From CAZEHJ01 sp964512485 (GTDB lineage: Bacteria > Bacteroidota > Rhodothermia > Rhodothermales > UBA10348), in NCBI GenBank assembly GCA_964512485.1, contig CAZEHJ010000046.1:1-28600 (forward strand): a stretch of DNA of 28,600 bases, given 5' to 3'. The notes under the pieces are model-generated. The model did not search any database, was not told where the DNA came from, and saw nothing but the letters and a program-made list of their open reading frames with translations. A program made the translations under genes and the position numbers. How positions within the stretch are numbered: the stretch's first letter is position 1; every line of letters begins with the position of its first letter. Of this stretch, positions 13,326 to 22,720 are shown piece after piece.

Positions 13326-15280
13326 TGGCGACCGCAGCAAGCAACGTCGGCGTTACCATCACGCTCAGTGGGCAGGACCAGGCGTCTGGCGCCATCAACC
13401 GTGTTGCCAAGTCGTCCGATTCTGCAGCCGCGTCGTTTGCGTCACTCACACGCGTCGCCGCCGGTGCCGCTGCCGCTATCGCTGCCGTGGGCGCCGCTGC
13501 CGCAGCCGCTCGTGGACTGTCGGCCATGGTTGCCGAGACGGAGCGCCTACGCGCGTCGATGTCCGCTGTCTTCGGCGAAAACGGGCTACAGGTCGCCATT
13601 GATACCGCTCGCGCGATCGGCGGTGTGGGCGCCGAGTCAGTGGCGAAACTCGCGCGCACTCTGGACCTTGCCAGCGTCAAGGGCCAGTTGACCGTTGAGC
13701 AGCTGCAGAAGGTCACCGCCATCGCCACGAAGGCGGGCAAGGACGGCGACGCCGCGTTGACCGCGTTTGCGGACGCGATCGCCAAGGGCAACACGCGCTC
13801 GTTGCAGCAAGTCGGTATTTTCATCAACGCCGGTCGTGTGCTGGACGAATACGCGCGTTCGGTGGGCAAGACAACAACGCAACTCACCGCCGCCGAGAAG
13901 TCGCAAGCTGTCTTCGACGCCGCTGTCGAAAAGGCCGAGTCGGTCACAGGTGCTGCGTCCGAAGCATACGCCACGCAAGACGAAGCGTTGGCACGGCTGG
14001 ACAACGCGCTGCTTGAATTGAAGGCGCGTCTGGCGGAGTCGGCGGGGCCGGTCGCGGACATCGTCAACGGGATCGCCTCTGCCGTTGAGGTCACAACGCG
14101 CTGGACCCGTGTGCTGCTCGCACTTGCGAAGGTGTGGCAAGTACAAATGGAGCGCACGTTCGGTCTTGGCCTTCGGATGCTCCACCGCCTGGGGCAAGCC
14201 CTGAAAGGCGATAAATCCATCAAGCGCACGATGATGGATTTGTTTCGTGAGGACACCAAGGACGCCGCGGACGCATGGCGCAACCTGAGCAGCGAAATTG
14301 ACAAGGCCGTCAAGGGTCCGATCAACCGTGCAGCGGATGCACTCGGCGCGGTTGGCCTTAGCCTGCCCGGCGGGACGAAGCGCCGCCGCCGCGGTGGCGT
14401 TTCCATCACCGCCGCAGATTTGGCTGGTGGGCCGGCGCGGTTCAAAACCAAGCGCCGCAAACGCCGGTCAAGGGTCGCACGCGACACGTTCGATCCCGAC
14501 GCTGTCCTTGCCGCAGATGAGCCCGACACCGAGTTGACGGCGGAAGACAAGCTAGCGAACCTGGAGGCGCGCACGAAAGGTGCTTTGGACGTGATCAACG
14601 CCGGGCGCCGCAAGCTCGCAAAGATGACGGCCAACGAACGTATCGTTGCGCTGCAAGCGGAGATTTCGGCGGCGGAAGCCGCGCACCAGAAGCGGCAAGA
14701 GTTGATGCGCGCGTTCGGCATGGATGAGCGGCGCGTCATGGAGGAAAACGCGCGCTTCGCCGAGATGGTGAGCGAAAAGAAGGTCCAACTCATGAAGTTG
14801 GAAAACGAGCAGCAACAACGCAACGCTCAAGAGGCCATCGCAGCGGCGGACAACTGGATCGGCAGGGTCAACCAAGTGGGCGGTGCGCTGCAGTCGTTGC
14901 TTGCCGACCAGAAAGGCATGGAAACCGAGCGCGCCGCAATCGAGCTGGCCATGACGCTGGGTGAGGCCGCGCGCCTCGCGATCCGCTCCTACTACGAGGG
15001 CGACTACGCCGGCATCGCGTTTGCAGCGGCCAACGCCGGCATCGCGCTGGCTCAATTCGGCAAGGTCGCAACTGCCGGCAGCGGCGGTGCATCGTCGTTT
15101 GAAAACCAGTTCGGCGGCAACCAGTCCGGCGGCGGTGCGGTGGGCAGCCCCGGCGGCGCGTCTGGTGGCGGGCGCAACGTTACCGTGGTCTTTGGACAGG
15201 GCGTGATCCTTGGCGACCAGCACACGGTTGCGCGCAGCATCAAGGGCGCGCTAACCCGCATCGAAGGGACGGGCTACTGA
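13322..15280 (+). CDS. Tape measure protein
   Basis: The 652-residue protein sets tail length and is ejected with the DNA. It begins at ATG 13322 (overlapping the preceding stop). It is very Ala-rich, mostly helical and contains a hydrophobic Ala/Gly segment (about residues 45-65, AAGAAAAIAAVGAAAAAARG), the usual membrane-insertion-like part of tape measures. A long coiled region (residues about 400-520) follows and the C-terminus is Gly/Ser-rich. At the usual about 0.15 nm per residue this predicts a tail near 100 nm. Length is short for siphoviruses but normal. The gene ends in a one-base overlap with the next gene. Confidence 0.9.
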   Translation: MMATAASNVGVTITLSGQDQASGAINRVAKSSDSAAASFASLTRVAAGAAAAIAAVGAAAAAARGLSAMVAETERLRASMSAVFGENGLQVAIDTARAIGGVGAESVAKLARTLDLASVKGQLTVEQLQKVTAIATKAGKDGDAALTAFADAIAKGNTRSLQQVGIFINAGRVLDEYARSVGKTTTQLTAAEKSQAVFDAAVEKAESVTGAASEAYATQDEALARLDNALLELKARLAESAGPVADIVNGIASAVEVTTRWTRVLLALAKVWQVQMERTFGLGLRMLHRLGQALKGDKSIKRTMMDLFREDTKDAADAWRNLSSEIDKAVKGPINRAADALGAVGLSLPGGTKRRRRGGVSITAADLAGGPARFKTKRRKRRSRVARDTFDPDAVLAADEPDTELTAEDKLANLEARTKGALDVINAGRRKLAKMTANERIVALQAEISAAEAAHQKRQELMRAFGMDERRVMEENARFAEMVSEKKVQLMKLENEQQQRNAQEAIAAADNWIGRVNQVGGALQSLLADQKGMETERAAIELAMTLGEAARLAIRSYYEGDYAGIAFAAANAGIALAQFGKVATAGSGGASSFENQFGGNQSGGGAVGSPGGASGGGRNVTVVFGQGVILGDQHTVARSIKGALTRIEGTGY

Positions 15281-15933
15281 TGCTGTCGCTCCGCACGCGA
15301 GACACCTGGACCGATGCGCATATCACGCTGGATGACGGCGGAGGCGCGCAGACGTATACGCTCGTGGCGACCGATGTGAGCGCGTACGACGCCATGGAGT
15401 CGCTCGTGGCATGGGCTGATACCAACGTGCCTGCCATTCAGCCGTTTACGTGGACGTGGGCCGCGAACAGCGCCGACGACGGCGCGACGGTGTCTATCAG
15501 CGCCAACGGCTCCTTCACGCTGGTCGCCAACTCAGCGGCGCAGACGTTGCTGGGCTTTAATGCGTCGTATAGCAGTGCGGCGACACACGAAGGCGCAAAC
15601 AGCGCGCAGGGCACATGGGCGCCGGCGGCCAAGATCGGCGTGCGTAATTACTACCGGCACGACGACACGGGCAGCGCGAGCGGTGCGGCTGGCGCATGCC
15701 GGGGCGGTGTGCCCGGAACGGCGTCGTACATCGCCAACGTGGCCACGGTCTGCGACACCGCAGCGATTGCGCGGTTGGCCGGTGAGCTCGTGGACGCCGA
15801 CTACAACCGCGTTGGCTGGGTGTACCAGGAGCATAAGACCGCATGGCGGCGCATCGCTGTCGGCGGCGTTTCCTATAGCAGGGCCGGCGGAACGCTGTTT
15901 CGCGTCGACATCGAGGCGCGGGGGATCGCGTAA
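15280..15933 (+). CDS. Minor tail protein, first of a paralogous pair
   Basis: The 217-residue protein lies directly after the tape measure, the slot of distal-tail or tail-tip proteins. It shares a segment with the following gene: FTLVANSAAQTLLGFNASYS then THEGANSAQG matches FTLSFTGNLHKALGFASASG then SYTGANQALA in the neighbour, with the same spacing. The pair therefore arose by duplication. It is beta-rich with scattered Trp. Its ATG overlaps the tape-measure stop by one base and it overlaps the next gene by one base. Precise role is unknown. Confidence 0.65.
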   Translation: MLSLRTRDTWTDAHITLDDGGGAQTYTLVATDVSAYDAMESLVAWADTNVPAIQPFTWTWAANSADDGATVSISANGSFTLVANSAAQTLLGFNASYSSAATHEGANSAQGTWAPAAKIGVRNYYRHDDTGSASGAAGACRGGVPGTASYIANVATVCDTAAIARLAGELVDADYNRVGWVYQEHKTAWRRIAVGGVSYSRAGGTLFRVDIEARGIA

Positions 15934-16595
15934 TGGCCGGTCGCATCGAGGCATGGCTGTATTCGACCGGCAGCAAGACCGAGTACGAGGCGACGACAAC
16001 GCTTACCGCCGGTGGGACAGACGCTATCTTGTCGACGTCGTCCGTGCTGGCCGATGCGCTCACTGAGTGGACGGCGGACCTTGGTGGCGGCTACACGGTC
16101 ACATGGGCAACAAACAGCGTCACCGTCGCCAACACCGGCGGCAACTTTACGCTGTCGTTCACCGGCAATTTGCACAAGGCGCTCGGTTTCGCCAGCGCCA
16201 GCGGCTACATCGGCAGCGACAGTTACACGGGCGCCAACCAAGCCCTTGCGCGGTTCGATGTGCTCAAGATGGAGTGCAGCCCGATTCGCGAAGGGCAACA
16301 GCCGAACATGCGCACATACCGCCACGGGCGCGTCGAGTCGTTCGCGTTCGCCAAGATGGATTACTGGCAGCTCTTGTTTTGGATGACAGCGGCGCAGGCC
16401 GATGACTTTGCCGTGTCCTACTGCGTAGCGGGCAGGATCCGCGCGTACCAAAACACGTCGGACGTTACCGCGTACAGCGCGACCAATACCGACGGCTACC
16501 TTGACGGCTACGTACACAGCGTTGACCGGCTCGAGACGTTCGACGCGTCAGAAGACGTCGTCGCCTACGGCATGACGTTGGCGGTGCCGAGATGA
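15933..16595 (+). CDS. Minor tail protein, second of a paralogous pair
   Basis: This 220-residue protein is similar in size and order of segments to the gene just upstream. It has the same FTL...LGFxAS...GAN element around residues 70-110, and the C-terminal part (FWMTAAQADDFAVSYC) is specific to it. Distal-tail proteins occupy this slot and a ring of such proteins joins the tube to the hub. Its ATG overlaps the upstream TAA and its stop overlaps the next ATG (ATGA). Assignment as tail-tip protein is by position and paralogy. Confidence 0.65.
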   Translation: MAGRIEAWLYSTGSKTEYEATTTLTAGGTDAILSTSSVLADALTEWTADLGGGYTVTWATNSVTVANTGGNFTLSFTGNLHKALGFASASGYIGSDSYTGANQALARFDVLKMECSPIREGQQPNMRTYRHGRVESFAFAKMDYWQLLFWMTAAQADDFAVSYCVAGRIRAYQNTSDVTAYSATNTDGYLDGYVHSVDRLETFDASEDVVAYGMTLAVPR

Positions 16596-19186
16596 CAACC
16601 GTTTGGTCTGCCTTGAAATGGGGTTGGCAGCCGGTGTACTGGCTCACCATCGAAGGGATACCGGTGGTCTTTTCGGAGTACGCCACCGGCGCTGCTGTGC
16701 CGGCTGGCTACAGCAGCGAGGATGCGTCGCTTATCATCGATGACAGCGCCGCGGTGGGCGCGAACCTTGACCGCTTCGAGGGCGTCGGCAAGTCGCTCCC
16801 GCTGACGTTCCGACTGCAAGACACATCGACTGTGCGCAGCTATCTCAAGCGCTGGTCTAACGAGACGTACATAACGCAGGACCACAGCAGCAGCGTCACC
16901 ACGTTGACCGTCGCTGACACCACCGGCTTTAGTTCGCCTATCTTCATCGGCAACGAGCGGGTCACGTACTCGGGCAGTACAGCGACGACGTTTACCGGCT
17001 GCACACGCGGAACGGTTGGCTACGCTTATCCGCACGACGAAGGGTCGCTCGGCGGGCTGGTTACCGACTTGCCGCGGTATTGGCGGGGCCGCGAAGTCAA
17101 GCTGTACGCCACGGCGGTTGACCCTACCGGACACCTGCCCGGCAACGTGCTGATTGATGACGCTGAGTTGATATGGCGCGGGCACATCCACGAAGGACCG
17201 CAGCGCAGCGGCTTGCAGTTTGAGTTTACGGCGTTGGCGCTGGACCGTCGGCTGTCCCGCAAGATTGGCCAGAAATGGCACGGGATCGTCGCCGACAAGC
17301 ACAACCGCTATCGCGTGAGCCCGAAGGACTACATCCAAGCGCATATCATCGTTTACGACGCGACCAACACCGGCACGTTCGACCAGGTGATCAAGTGGTT
17401 CCCGTTCAAGACCAAGAGCGACGGCGACCTGTTGACCGGCTCCGAGATGCGCGCTCTCATCAAGTCCGAATACGAATCGGTCGTATCAACGCTGGGCCAC
17501 GGCGGTACGCTGACGTCGATCCATTTCGAGGGCAACTACGCGCCCGGTGCGCCGAACAAGCCCGGCTTCTGGCGGTACATCGCGCACTTTACCTTTGCGG
17601 CAGACGCCACGGCAGACAGGGTCTATGTCAGCATTTCGCCGTTCGGGCCGTTCCCGAAGCGCTCGGTAACGGTCAACGTTACGTCGCTGTCTGCCGGCGA
17701 CCGTATCGAGTCCGTATGGTGGACGCAAGACAACCCAAAGGAGTCAGCCAACGCGGGCAGCGGGCATCCCGACGCAGCGTTGACCATGGCGGTACTGCTC
17801 AAGCAGGGCCATGTGTCCGACGTGCCATCGACGGGCTTTATCAAGGTCGGCACGGACAACCCGGAGATTTACGAATACGGCAAGGTCGAAACGGTCGGCG
17901 GGCTCGCCTACCTGTCGCAGATCAACATCAGCATGAAAAGCACGTACGCCGACTGGATGACTACCAAGCCCGGCGCGCAGGTGGAGATTGTGTCGCACAT
18001 GGGCGCGGCTGCATCGCCCGTCGCCCCGGCTAGCGCGGTTGCGCGCACCCTGTCCAGTAGCGGCGAGGCGAACCTGCGCAACGCCACGTACGACGTCGAA
18101 GACCGCGGCGCCGGCTACGCGCTGGACGATGACCAGGCAGACTACAGCCAGATCGTGGATCACCTGACAAACGGCACATTGTCTTCGCTACGCGTCGTGG
18201 TCGCGCCAGATGGGCAGACGTTCGCGGATGTGTACGGCGGGCTCCTGTCGCTGGCCGGGATGGCTATCGTCATGCGGCCCGACGAATCCGACGGTCGCAA
18301 GGCAAAGTTGATGGCGGTAAACACCGCGTACGGCGGCGGATACGCCACGACGATCAGCGACACAGACTTGCTCACGATGGGCGCGGAGCCCGTGCACGTC
18401 GAGCCGCACCGCATCAAGCCAAACAGTGCCACCGTCACGGCGGAACAGCTCGGCGAAACGCTGCTTTCGATGTCTTTCGAGGACTATCCGGCCATCCAGG
18501 CGCAGGGTCGCGAGCACATGGATTTCGCGTTGCCGGTGGCGATGACCGATGAGCTCGAGGTCGCGCTGGGCGCGTGGGCTATCGGGATCCTAGGCATGTC
18601 CGAAATCTCGCAGTTGGTGACCATCAGCGTGCCGCCGTGGATCGACGCCGAAGCCGGAGACATGGTCAAACTCAACGTGACGCATCCGGCACTTTGGGAT
18701 TGGGCCAACGGCACGCCCGGATACGTCGGCGGTGCACGCGTCATCGGTCGGGAAACGCGGCTCGAGAACGGCGTTACCACGCTGCGGCTGGTCATCAACG
18801 GCGAAACCAACGAAGGTGCGTTGTGTCCGTCTGCGCTCGTGGATGCGTTCGCCGGGACTGCCGGGGCGCCGACGACGATCGATGTGGACATCAAGTATCT
18901 GTCGCACTTTACCGACGCCATCAGCGCAGCCGGTGGCAACATTCGCGTGCTGCACTACCGGCCCGGACAGGCCGAAGGCGTTGCAGACGGCTACGACATC
19001 AGTGCGGCAGCGGCAAGCGGCGGAAAGTGCCGACTCACGGTCGCGGCTGTCAATGGGACGCCGTCCCTGACTGTGACGACGCCCGACGCCTACGACGATT
19101 CGCACATTACGCTCCCCGAGTCGGCCAACGATGACGCGTTTCAAGCGTTGTTCATGCACAAGAGCGACGGGAGCAAGTTTGTCTGA
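16592..19186 (+). CDS. Large tail-tip/baseplate hub protein
   Basis: At 864 residues this is the longest product. The N-terminus is aromatic-rich (WSALKWGWQPVYWLTIEG). A segment near residues 100-150 reads VTTLTVADTTGFSSP, then GNERVTYSG, then TFTGCTRGTVG, a pattern common in tail-tip and baseplate proteins (short beta-elements with TGF, E-x-V-x-Y and TRG). The central and C-terminal parts are beta-rich. Located after the distal-tail-like pair and before smaller tail genes, it is likely the hub that binds the tape measure and contacts the host surface. No lytic domain is seen. Starts by ATGA overlap and ends by TGATG overlap. Confidence 0.75.
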   Translation: MTTVWSALKWGWQPVYWLTIEGIPVVFSEYATGAAVPAGYSSEDASLIIDDSAAVGANLDRFEGVGKSLPLTFRLQDTSTVRSYLKRWSNETYITQDHSSSVTTLTVADTTGFSSPIFIGNERVTYSGSTATTFTGCTRGTVGYAYPHDEGSLGGLVTDLPRYWRGREVKLYATAVDPTGHLPGNVLIDDAELIWRGHIHEGPQRSGLQFEFTALALDRRLSRKIGQKWHGIVADKHNRYRVSPKDYIQAHIIVYDATNTGTFDQVIKWFPFKTKSDGDLLTGSEMRALIKSEYESVVSTLGHGGTLTSIHFEGNYAPGAPNKPGFWRYIAHFTFAADATADRVYVSISPFGPFPKRSVTVNVTSLSAGDRIESVWWTQDNPKESANAGSGHPDAALTMAVLLKQGHVSDVPSTGFIKVGTDNPEIYEYGKVETVGGLAYLSQINISMKSTYADWMTTKPGAQVEIVSHMGAAASPVAPASAVARTLSSSGEANLRNATYDVEDRGAGYALDDDQADYSQIVDHLTNGTLSSLRVVVAPDGQTFADVYGGLLSLAGMAIVMRPDESDGRKAKLMAVNTAYGGGYATTISDTDLLTMGAEPVHVEPHRIKPNSATVTAEQLGETLLSMSFEDYPAIQAQGREHMDFALPVAMTDELEVALGAWAIGILGMSEISQLVTISVPPWIDAEAGDMVKLNVTHPALWDWANGTPGYVGGARVIGRETRLENGVTTLRLVINGETNEGALCPSALVDAFAGTAGAPTTIDVDIKYLSHFTDAISAAGGNIRVLHYRPGQAEGVADGYDISAAAASGGKCRLTVAAVNGTPSLTVTTPDAYDDSHITLPESANDDAFQALFMHKSDGSKFV

Positions 19187-20187
19187 TGGCGTTTACAGTC
19201 CCAACAACGATGTCCGTGCTCAAAATGCAGCAGCTCCTGCAAACCGACCAGGGCGCGGAGCGGTTGCAGACCATCATCGAGAACGCGCACCACCTGTACT
19301 GCTATGGGCCGGCGCATAGCGTCGTGGTCTACACGACCGAGGCCAAGATCACGAACAGGACAGCGCGCTACGAATGGCCGATCCTTCCGTCCGCCGACGG
19401 GCTTGATTACGTGTTCCGTCACCATTGCCGCGCAGGCACCGGCGGCAGCAATCTCGAGCTCACCGTTGAGGAATACAGCGGGGGCGCGTGGAACACGCTT
19501 GAGACGACAACAGGGATCGCCGCGACGGCGAACACGCCGGTAACGTACACGCACACGGACACGATCCCCGGCGGGTCAACGAAGTTGCGCGTCACATGGG
19601 GCCGGTCGACCGCTGCGCACGAATTCACGCCAAACAGCTTGACCGTCTATCCGTTGGTCGCGTCGCTGTCCGCCGGCAAGACATCCGCTGGGTTTATACC
19701 GCAAGACGACGGCCTGATAGGCGCCGCTGGCTGCCCGGTGCACACCGAGTTTTTCAACCGTGCGTACCGCAACGCGCTGTATGTCTTGCAAGACCGCTAC
19801 CAGCCATCACTGTCGTTTGTGCAGGAAGACGCGTCCGCGAACATGCTGTACGAACCATCCGGCGCCAGCCTTGGCGCGTCGGAATGGGTGCGCATGGGCG
19901 CAGCGTGGCTTTCGATGCCTTACCAGCGTGACGCGACGCTTGACCTTCGTGCGCTTGCCAGCGTCAACGGTGGCAGCACGTCCGGGCTCGTGGGTGTGCG
20001 CCAGGCAGGCGCCGACGGTGGGCTTGCCACATTCGACGCTGACGGCGCGATCGGCACAGGCACGCTCAAGCTGGTGATGCCCGGCGGACCCAATAGCGGC
20101 TGCATTCTCGAGGTCCTTGGCACGCATACCAGCGGACAAGAGACGTACGTGCACGCTGTCAATGGCTACTGGAAACCCGGGACATAG
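19186..20187 (+). CDS. Minor tail/appendage protein
   Basis: The 333-residue protein has a helical N-terminus (LKMQQLLQTDQGAERLQTII), then a beta-rich body (SNLELTVEEYSGGAWNTLETTTG; NTPVTYTHTDTIPGG). The C-terminal third is Gly/Ala-rich. Its ATG overlaps the hub stop (TGATG), so it is co-translated with the tail-tip protein. It probably forms part of the tail tip or side fibre. No named family is recognised. Confidence 0.65.
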   Translation: MAFTVPTTMSVLKMQQLLQTDQGAERLQTIIENAHHLYCYGPAHSVVVYTTEAKITNRTARYEWPILPSADGLDYVFRHHCRAGTGGSNLELTVEEYSGGAWNTLETTTGIAATANTPVTYTHTDTIPGGSTKLRVTWGRSTAAHEFTPNSLTVYPLVASLSAGKTSAGFIPQDDGLIGAAGCPVHTEFFNRAYRNALYVLQDRYQPSLSFVQEDASANMLYEPSGASLGASEWVRMGAAWLSMPYQRDATLDLRALASVNGGSTSGLVGVRQAGADGGLATFDADGAIGTGTLKLVMPGGPNSGCILEVLGTHTSGQETYVHAVNGYWKPGT

Positions 20188-20190
20188 ACC

Positions 20191-20784
20191 ATGGCCAAAC
20201 TCACCAGCCAATTCGCGCGCGAATGGACCGGCAAAGTGCCGGCGGACCCCGGCGACTACTTGACGCAGGCGACGCCGGCCGCGCGCTTTGAGTACCTGTT
20301 AGGCGTCGACGCGCTGATGTGGCAGGTAGCGCTGACGATGTGCCAGCCGGCGCTTTGCTTCGATGGCCGACAAGCGGCAGCGGACACGGTGCGCTTTTCG
20401 CTGGTGTTCCCGCCTGCGAGCGTCAACGCGGTGGCGTACGTCACGAGTTGGGGCGACCTGTCCGGCGCGATTCAAGGCGACATCGATATAGACACAACGT
20501 CGAGCGGTTCGCTGGGCACATCGTACAGCCTCACCGCTGACGCCGACACGATCCGCATTCCTGCCGAGACGTTCGGCACGTCGACATACGGCGACCTGAC
20601 AGCGGCAAAGCAACGGAGCGTTGCGCCCGGCGGAACCAATATCGACAACGCGCCGTCTGCTGTGGGCAACCGGCAACTCGAGCTGGCCGGTGGGAAGGTG
20701 CGCAGTGTTGAAGACATCGAAATCAAGGGCTGCGGCGGGTTTGGCGTTTGTGTTACCGTGCGCACCGAAGACTTGGAGACGTAG
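20191..20784 (+). CDS. Minor tail protein
   Basis: This 197-residue protein starts four bases after the previous stop. The N-terminal part (about residues 1-60) contains WTGKVPADPGDYLTQ and a Cys/Met segment. The middle is a beta-sandwich-like section (SLVFPPASVNAVAYVTSWGD; SYSLTADADTIRIPAETFG) suited to an exposed virion domain. The C-terminal end has VEDIEIKGCGGFGVCVTVR. No family recognised; structural role inferred from position. Confidence 0.6.
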   Translation: MAKLTSQFAREWTGKVPADPGDYLTQATPAARFEYLLGVDALMWQVALTMCQPALCFDGRQAAADTVRFSLVFPPASVNAVAYVTSWGDLSGAIQGDIDIDTTSSGSLGTSYSLTADADTIRIPAETFGTSTYGDLTAAKQRSVAPGGTNIDNAPSAVGNRQLELAGGKVRSVEDIEIKGCGGFGVCVTVRTEDLET

Positions 20785-20787
20785 ATC

Positions 20788-21198
20788 ATGGCACTTGTCT
20801 ACCGCAACTCACCAGCAAACCCGGTCACGGCGAGCGATACAGCGCTCAACGGCGAGCCCTCCGGGGTCGACGCCGACGCCGTGTACTGCGACGGCTACAC
20901 GCACGTTTCCGTTGTCGGCGAGGTCACCGCGAACAGCACGGACACCAGCGATTACGCGGTTTGGTTTGGCTTTCCAACGACGGCCAAGAGCGTTGACCCG
21001 CCAACGATCTTGTGGGCGCGCGATACGCGCATCAACGGCACCGGCACGTTTACAACGACCGAAGGCACCAACGGCAGCGTCGAGGCCGAAGCACTCGAGA
21101 TCCCAGCCGGCGCGCAGCTGGTCTACGTCGAATGGGAAGCGCGCACGGACGCGGATACGCGAACGAACATTTACGTTCATCTCGATTGCCGCAAGTAG
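20788..21198 (+). CDS. Small beta-rich tail protein
   Basis: The 136-residue product follows the upstream gene by three bases. It is Thr/Ser/Ala/Val-rich and beta-like throughout (HVSVVGEVTANSTDTSDYAVW; AQLVYVEWEARTDADTRT). The size fits a single immunoglobulin-like or jelly-roll domain of a fibre. Function unassigned. Confidence 0.6.
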   Translation: MALVYRNSPANPVTASDTALNGEPSGVDADAVYCDGYTHVSVVGEVTANSTDTSDYAVWFGFPTTAKSVDPPTILWARDTRINGTGTFTTTEGTNGSVEAEALEIPAGAQLVYVEWEARTDADTRTNIYVHLDCRK

Positions 21199-21205
21199 GT
21201 GACCC

Positions 21206-22015
21206 ATGTGGCGGATCGGCGCACACCAGAAAGCATACGGCGCGGTTGCAAAGGCGGACGCTGATACCGGCGGTGAGTTGCGTACGATGGCCGGCCACGG
21301 CTCCGTGTACCTGCTGACAGCTGGCTACGCCGGCGCAAAGTCGGGCGCCATGGCTACATGGCCGGCCCGCAAAGGCGTCGACGCTACGCAGGGCACCGGC
21401 GGCAAGCAGCCAGACTTTACGCCGACAGGTTGGGCCGCAGACGGCGGTGCAGCAGTCATGTTCGACGGCGTAGGCGAAGGTATCGAACCGCCCGCTGGCT
21501 TGCTGGCTGGTGCGTCGGCTGCGTGGCTGCTGGCAGCCTACAGGCACAACGGCTCCAGCGGCGACGGGATGGTCATTGAAACCAGCGCCGACGCGAACAG
21601 CGAGCCCGGGCTGCTCATCGCCCCAGCCGGCGGTGGCATCATCGGCGCGATTTACATCGGCGCGCGCGACAACACAGGCGGTGCTGGCGTTGACCAACTT
21701 TACAACACAAACGCCACGAGCTGGGACGACACCGAAGTCTGCGTGCTGTTCACATGGGACAGTGCACAGTCCGCCGCTTCCGAGTGCAAGGTGATGGTGG
21801 ACGGCGTTGATCAGGCGTTGACGACCATCAACAGCCAGGACCTGGGCGCCATTTCGGGCACATCGTACCAAGGCAGCATCGGGTCGCGCGGTAACGCTGC
21901 GATCACGTTTCTAAACGGCACGATCCGACATTTGGCGATGGGAACGGGCGCGCTCACAGCGGCACAGAAATCGGCGCTTTGCATCGCCAGCAAGCGCCAT
22001 GCGCGGCTGCTATGA
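21206..22015 (+). CDS. Lectin-fold-like tail/receptor-binding candidate
   Basis: The 269-residue protein starts after TAGGTGACCC. The arrangement of strands (VMFDGVGEGIEPP; AAWLLAAYRHNGSSGDGMVIE; GLLIAPAGGGIIGAIYIGARD; CVLFTWDSAQSAASECKVMVDGV; NGTIRHLAMGTGALTAAQ) resembles LamG/concanavalin-like lectin domains, which phages use to bind surface glycans. The final 'G-x-I-x-x-(L/A)-x-x-G-x-(A/L)-L-T-x-x-Q' is typical of that fold. Last large gene of the tail block, a common place for receptor-binding proteins. Fold assignment is from pattern only. Confidence 0.6.
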   Translation: MWRIGAHQKAYGAVAKADADTGGELRTMAGHGSVYLLTAGYAGAKSGAMATWPARKGVDATQGTGGKQPDFTPTGWAADGGAAVMFDGVGEGIEPPAGLLAGASAAWLLAAYRHNGSSGDGMVIETSADANSEPGLLIAPAGGGIIGAIYIGARDNTGGAGVDQLYNTNATSWDDTEVCVLFTWDSAQSAASECKVMVDGVDQALTTINSQDLGAISGTSYQGSIGSRGNAAITFLNGTIRHLAMGTGALTAAQKSALCIASKRHARLL

Positions 22016-22242
22016 TCGAGACTGTCTACATACGCAAGGACAACAAGTCGCGCGATGAGCCGTGCGACGTCGCCAACGCGCTGCTTGAGCCAGCCGCCTA
22101 CCTTGGCATGGTCGCCGGAAAGCACGTACCGACAGACTGTGTCGGATACGCGCATCTTACCGATCCGACGACGACGACGGTTGACGCGTGGCTAGGCTCC
22201 AACGGATACGCGCGCGTAACCGGCAGCGTTGGCGACCTATGA
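22012..22242 (+). CDS. Small hypothetical protein before the lysis genes
   Basis: From ATG 22012, which overlaps the previous TGA (ATGA), the product is 76 residues. It is neutral and mixed (MIETVYIRKDNKSRDEPCDV ... GYARVTGSVGDL). It abuts the holin-like gene (TGA then ATG). No family recognised; it may be a tail-assembly or lysis accessory protein. Confidence 0.55.
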   Translation: MIETVYIRKDNKSRDEPCDVANALLEPAAYLGMVAGKHVPTDCVGYAHLTDPTTTTVDAWLGSNGYARVTGSVGDL

Positions 22243-22641
22243 ATGGCCGACCCCGCACTACTGCTCGAATTGCTCCGAGAGCTACGCACAGAGTTGCGCG
22301 AGGCCCGCGCCGACATCCGCCACAACACGACCGAGATAGGCAAACTCAAGGCCAGCAAGGCCGAAGCCTCCACGGTCGCCGACCTGAAGACCAAGCAGGG
22401 AGACGACGATGCCATCAAGAGACTCATCATCAGATACCTACCCTGGATTCTGGCGGCGCTCGGTATCGGCGGCGGGCTTGGCGGAGGATACGGTATCGGA
22501 CGGTCGACCATCGGCGCCGACGTTCATAAGTCAAGTCAACATATCGGCCATGACCCAAGAACAACTGGACGAGGCGGCAGCGGAGCTGCGCGCGATGTGC
22601 GCGGAGTTGCGCCGGGAAAGAAAACGGACCCGGCGAATTAG
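22243..22641 (+). CDS. Holin-like membrane protein (coiled coil plus one membrane helix)
   Basis: The 132-residue protein has a charged N-terminal coiled coil (about residues 5-50, LRELRTELREARADIRHNTT). One hydrophobic segment follows (about 61-85, ending in a Gly-rich stretch GIGGGLGGGYGIG). The tail after it is basic. This XhlA/hemolysin-like topology is common for phage holins or holin partners. It lies directly before the endolysin gene, which supports the role. The last part overlaps a second small ORF in another frame. Holin activity is inference. Confidence 0.65.
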   Translation: MADPALLLELLRELRTELREARADIRHNTTEIGKLKASKAEASTVADLKTKQGDDDAIKRLIIRYLPWILAALGIGGGLGGGYGIGRSTIGADVHKSSQHIGHDPRTTGRGGSGAARDVRGVAPGKKTDPAN

Positions 22642-22720
22642 TGGCGTTGGCGTCTCTACGCCACCATCCAACGCATCATGCCACGATGCGGAATGTGAGT
22701 TTTTCGGCAGGCCGCTATGA
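22550..22720 (+). CDS. Small overlapping ORF, charged helix
   Basis: This 56-residue ORF lies in another frame over the 3' end of the holin-like gene. Its N-terminal half is an amphipathic charged helix (TQEQLDEAAAELRAMCAELRR) with an RKRTRR patch. Its C-terminus contains CHDAEC. It ends with an ATGA overlap into the endolysin gene, which argues for real coupling. No family recognised. The alternative is that only the holin frame is translated here. Confidence 0.45.
   Translation: MTQEQLDEAAAELRAMCAELRRERKRTRRISGVGVSTPPSNASCHDAECEFFGRPL

Noticed and set aside
13258..14823. 521-residue - strand ORF opposite the tape measure gene
   Set aside because: Ser/Arg/Ala-rich antisense shadow of a GC-rich coding region with no own start site evidence.
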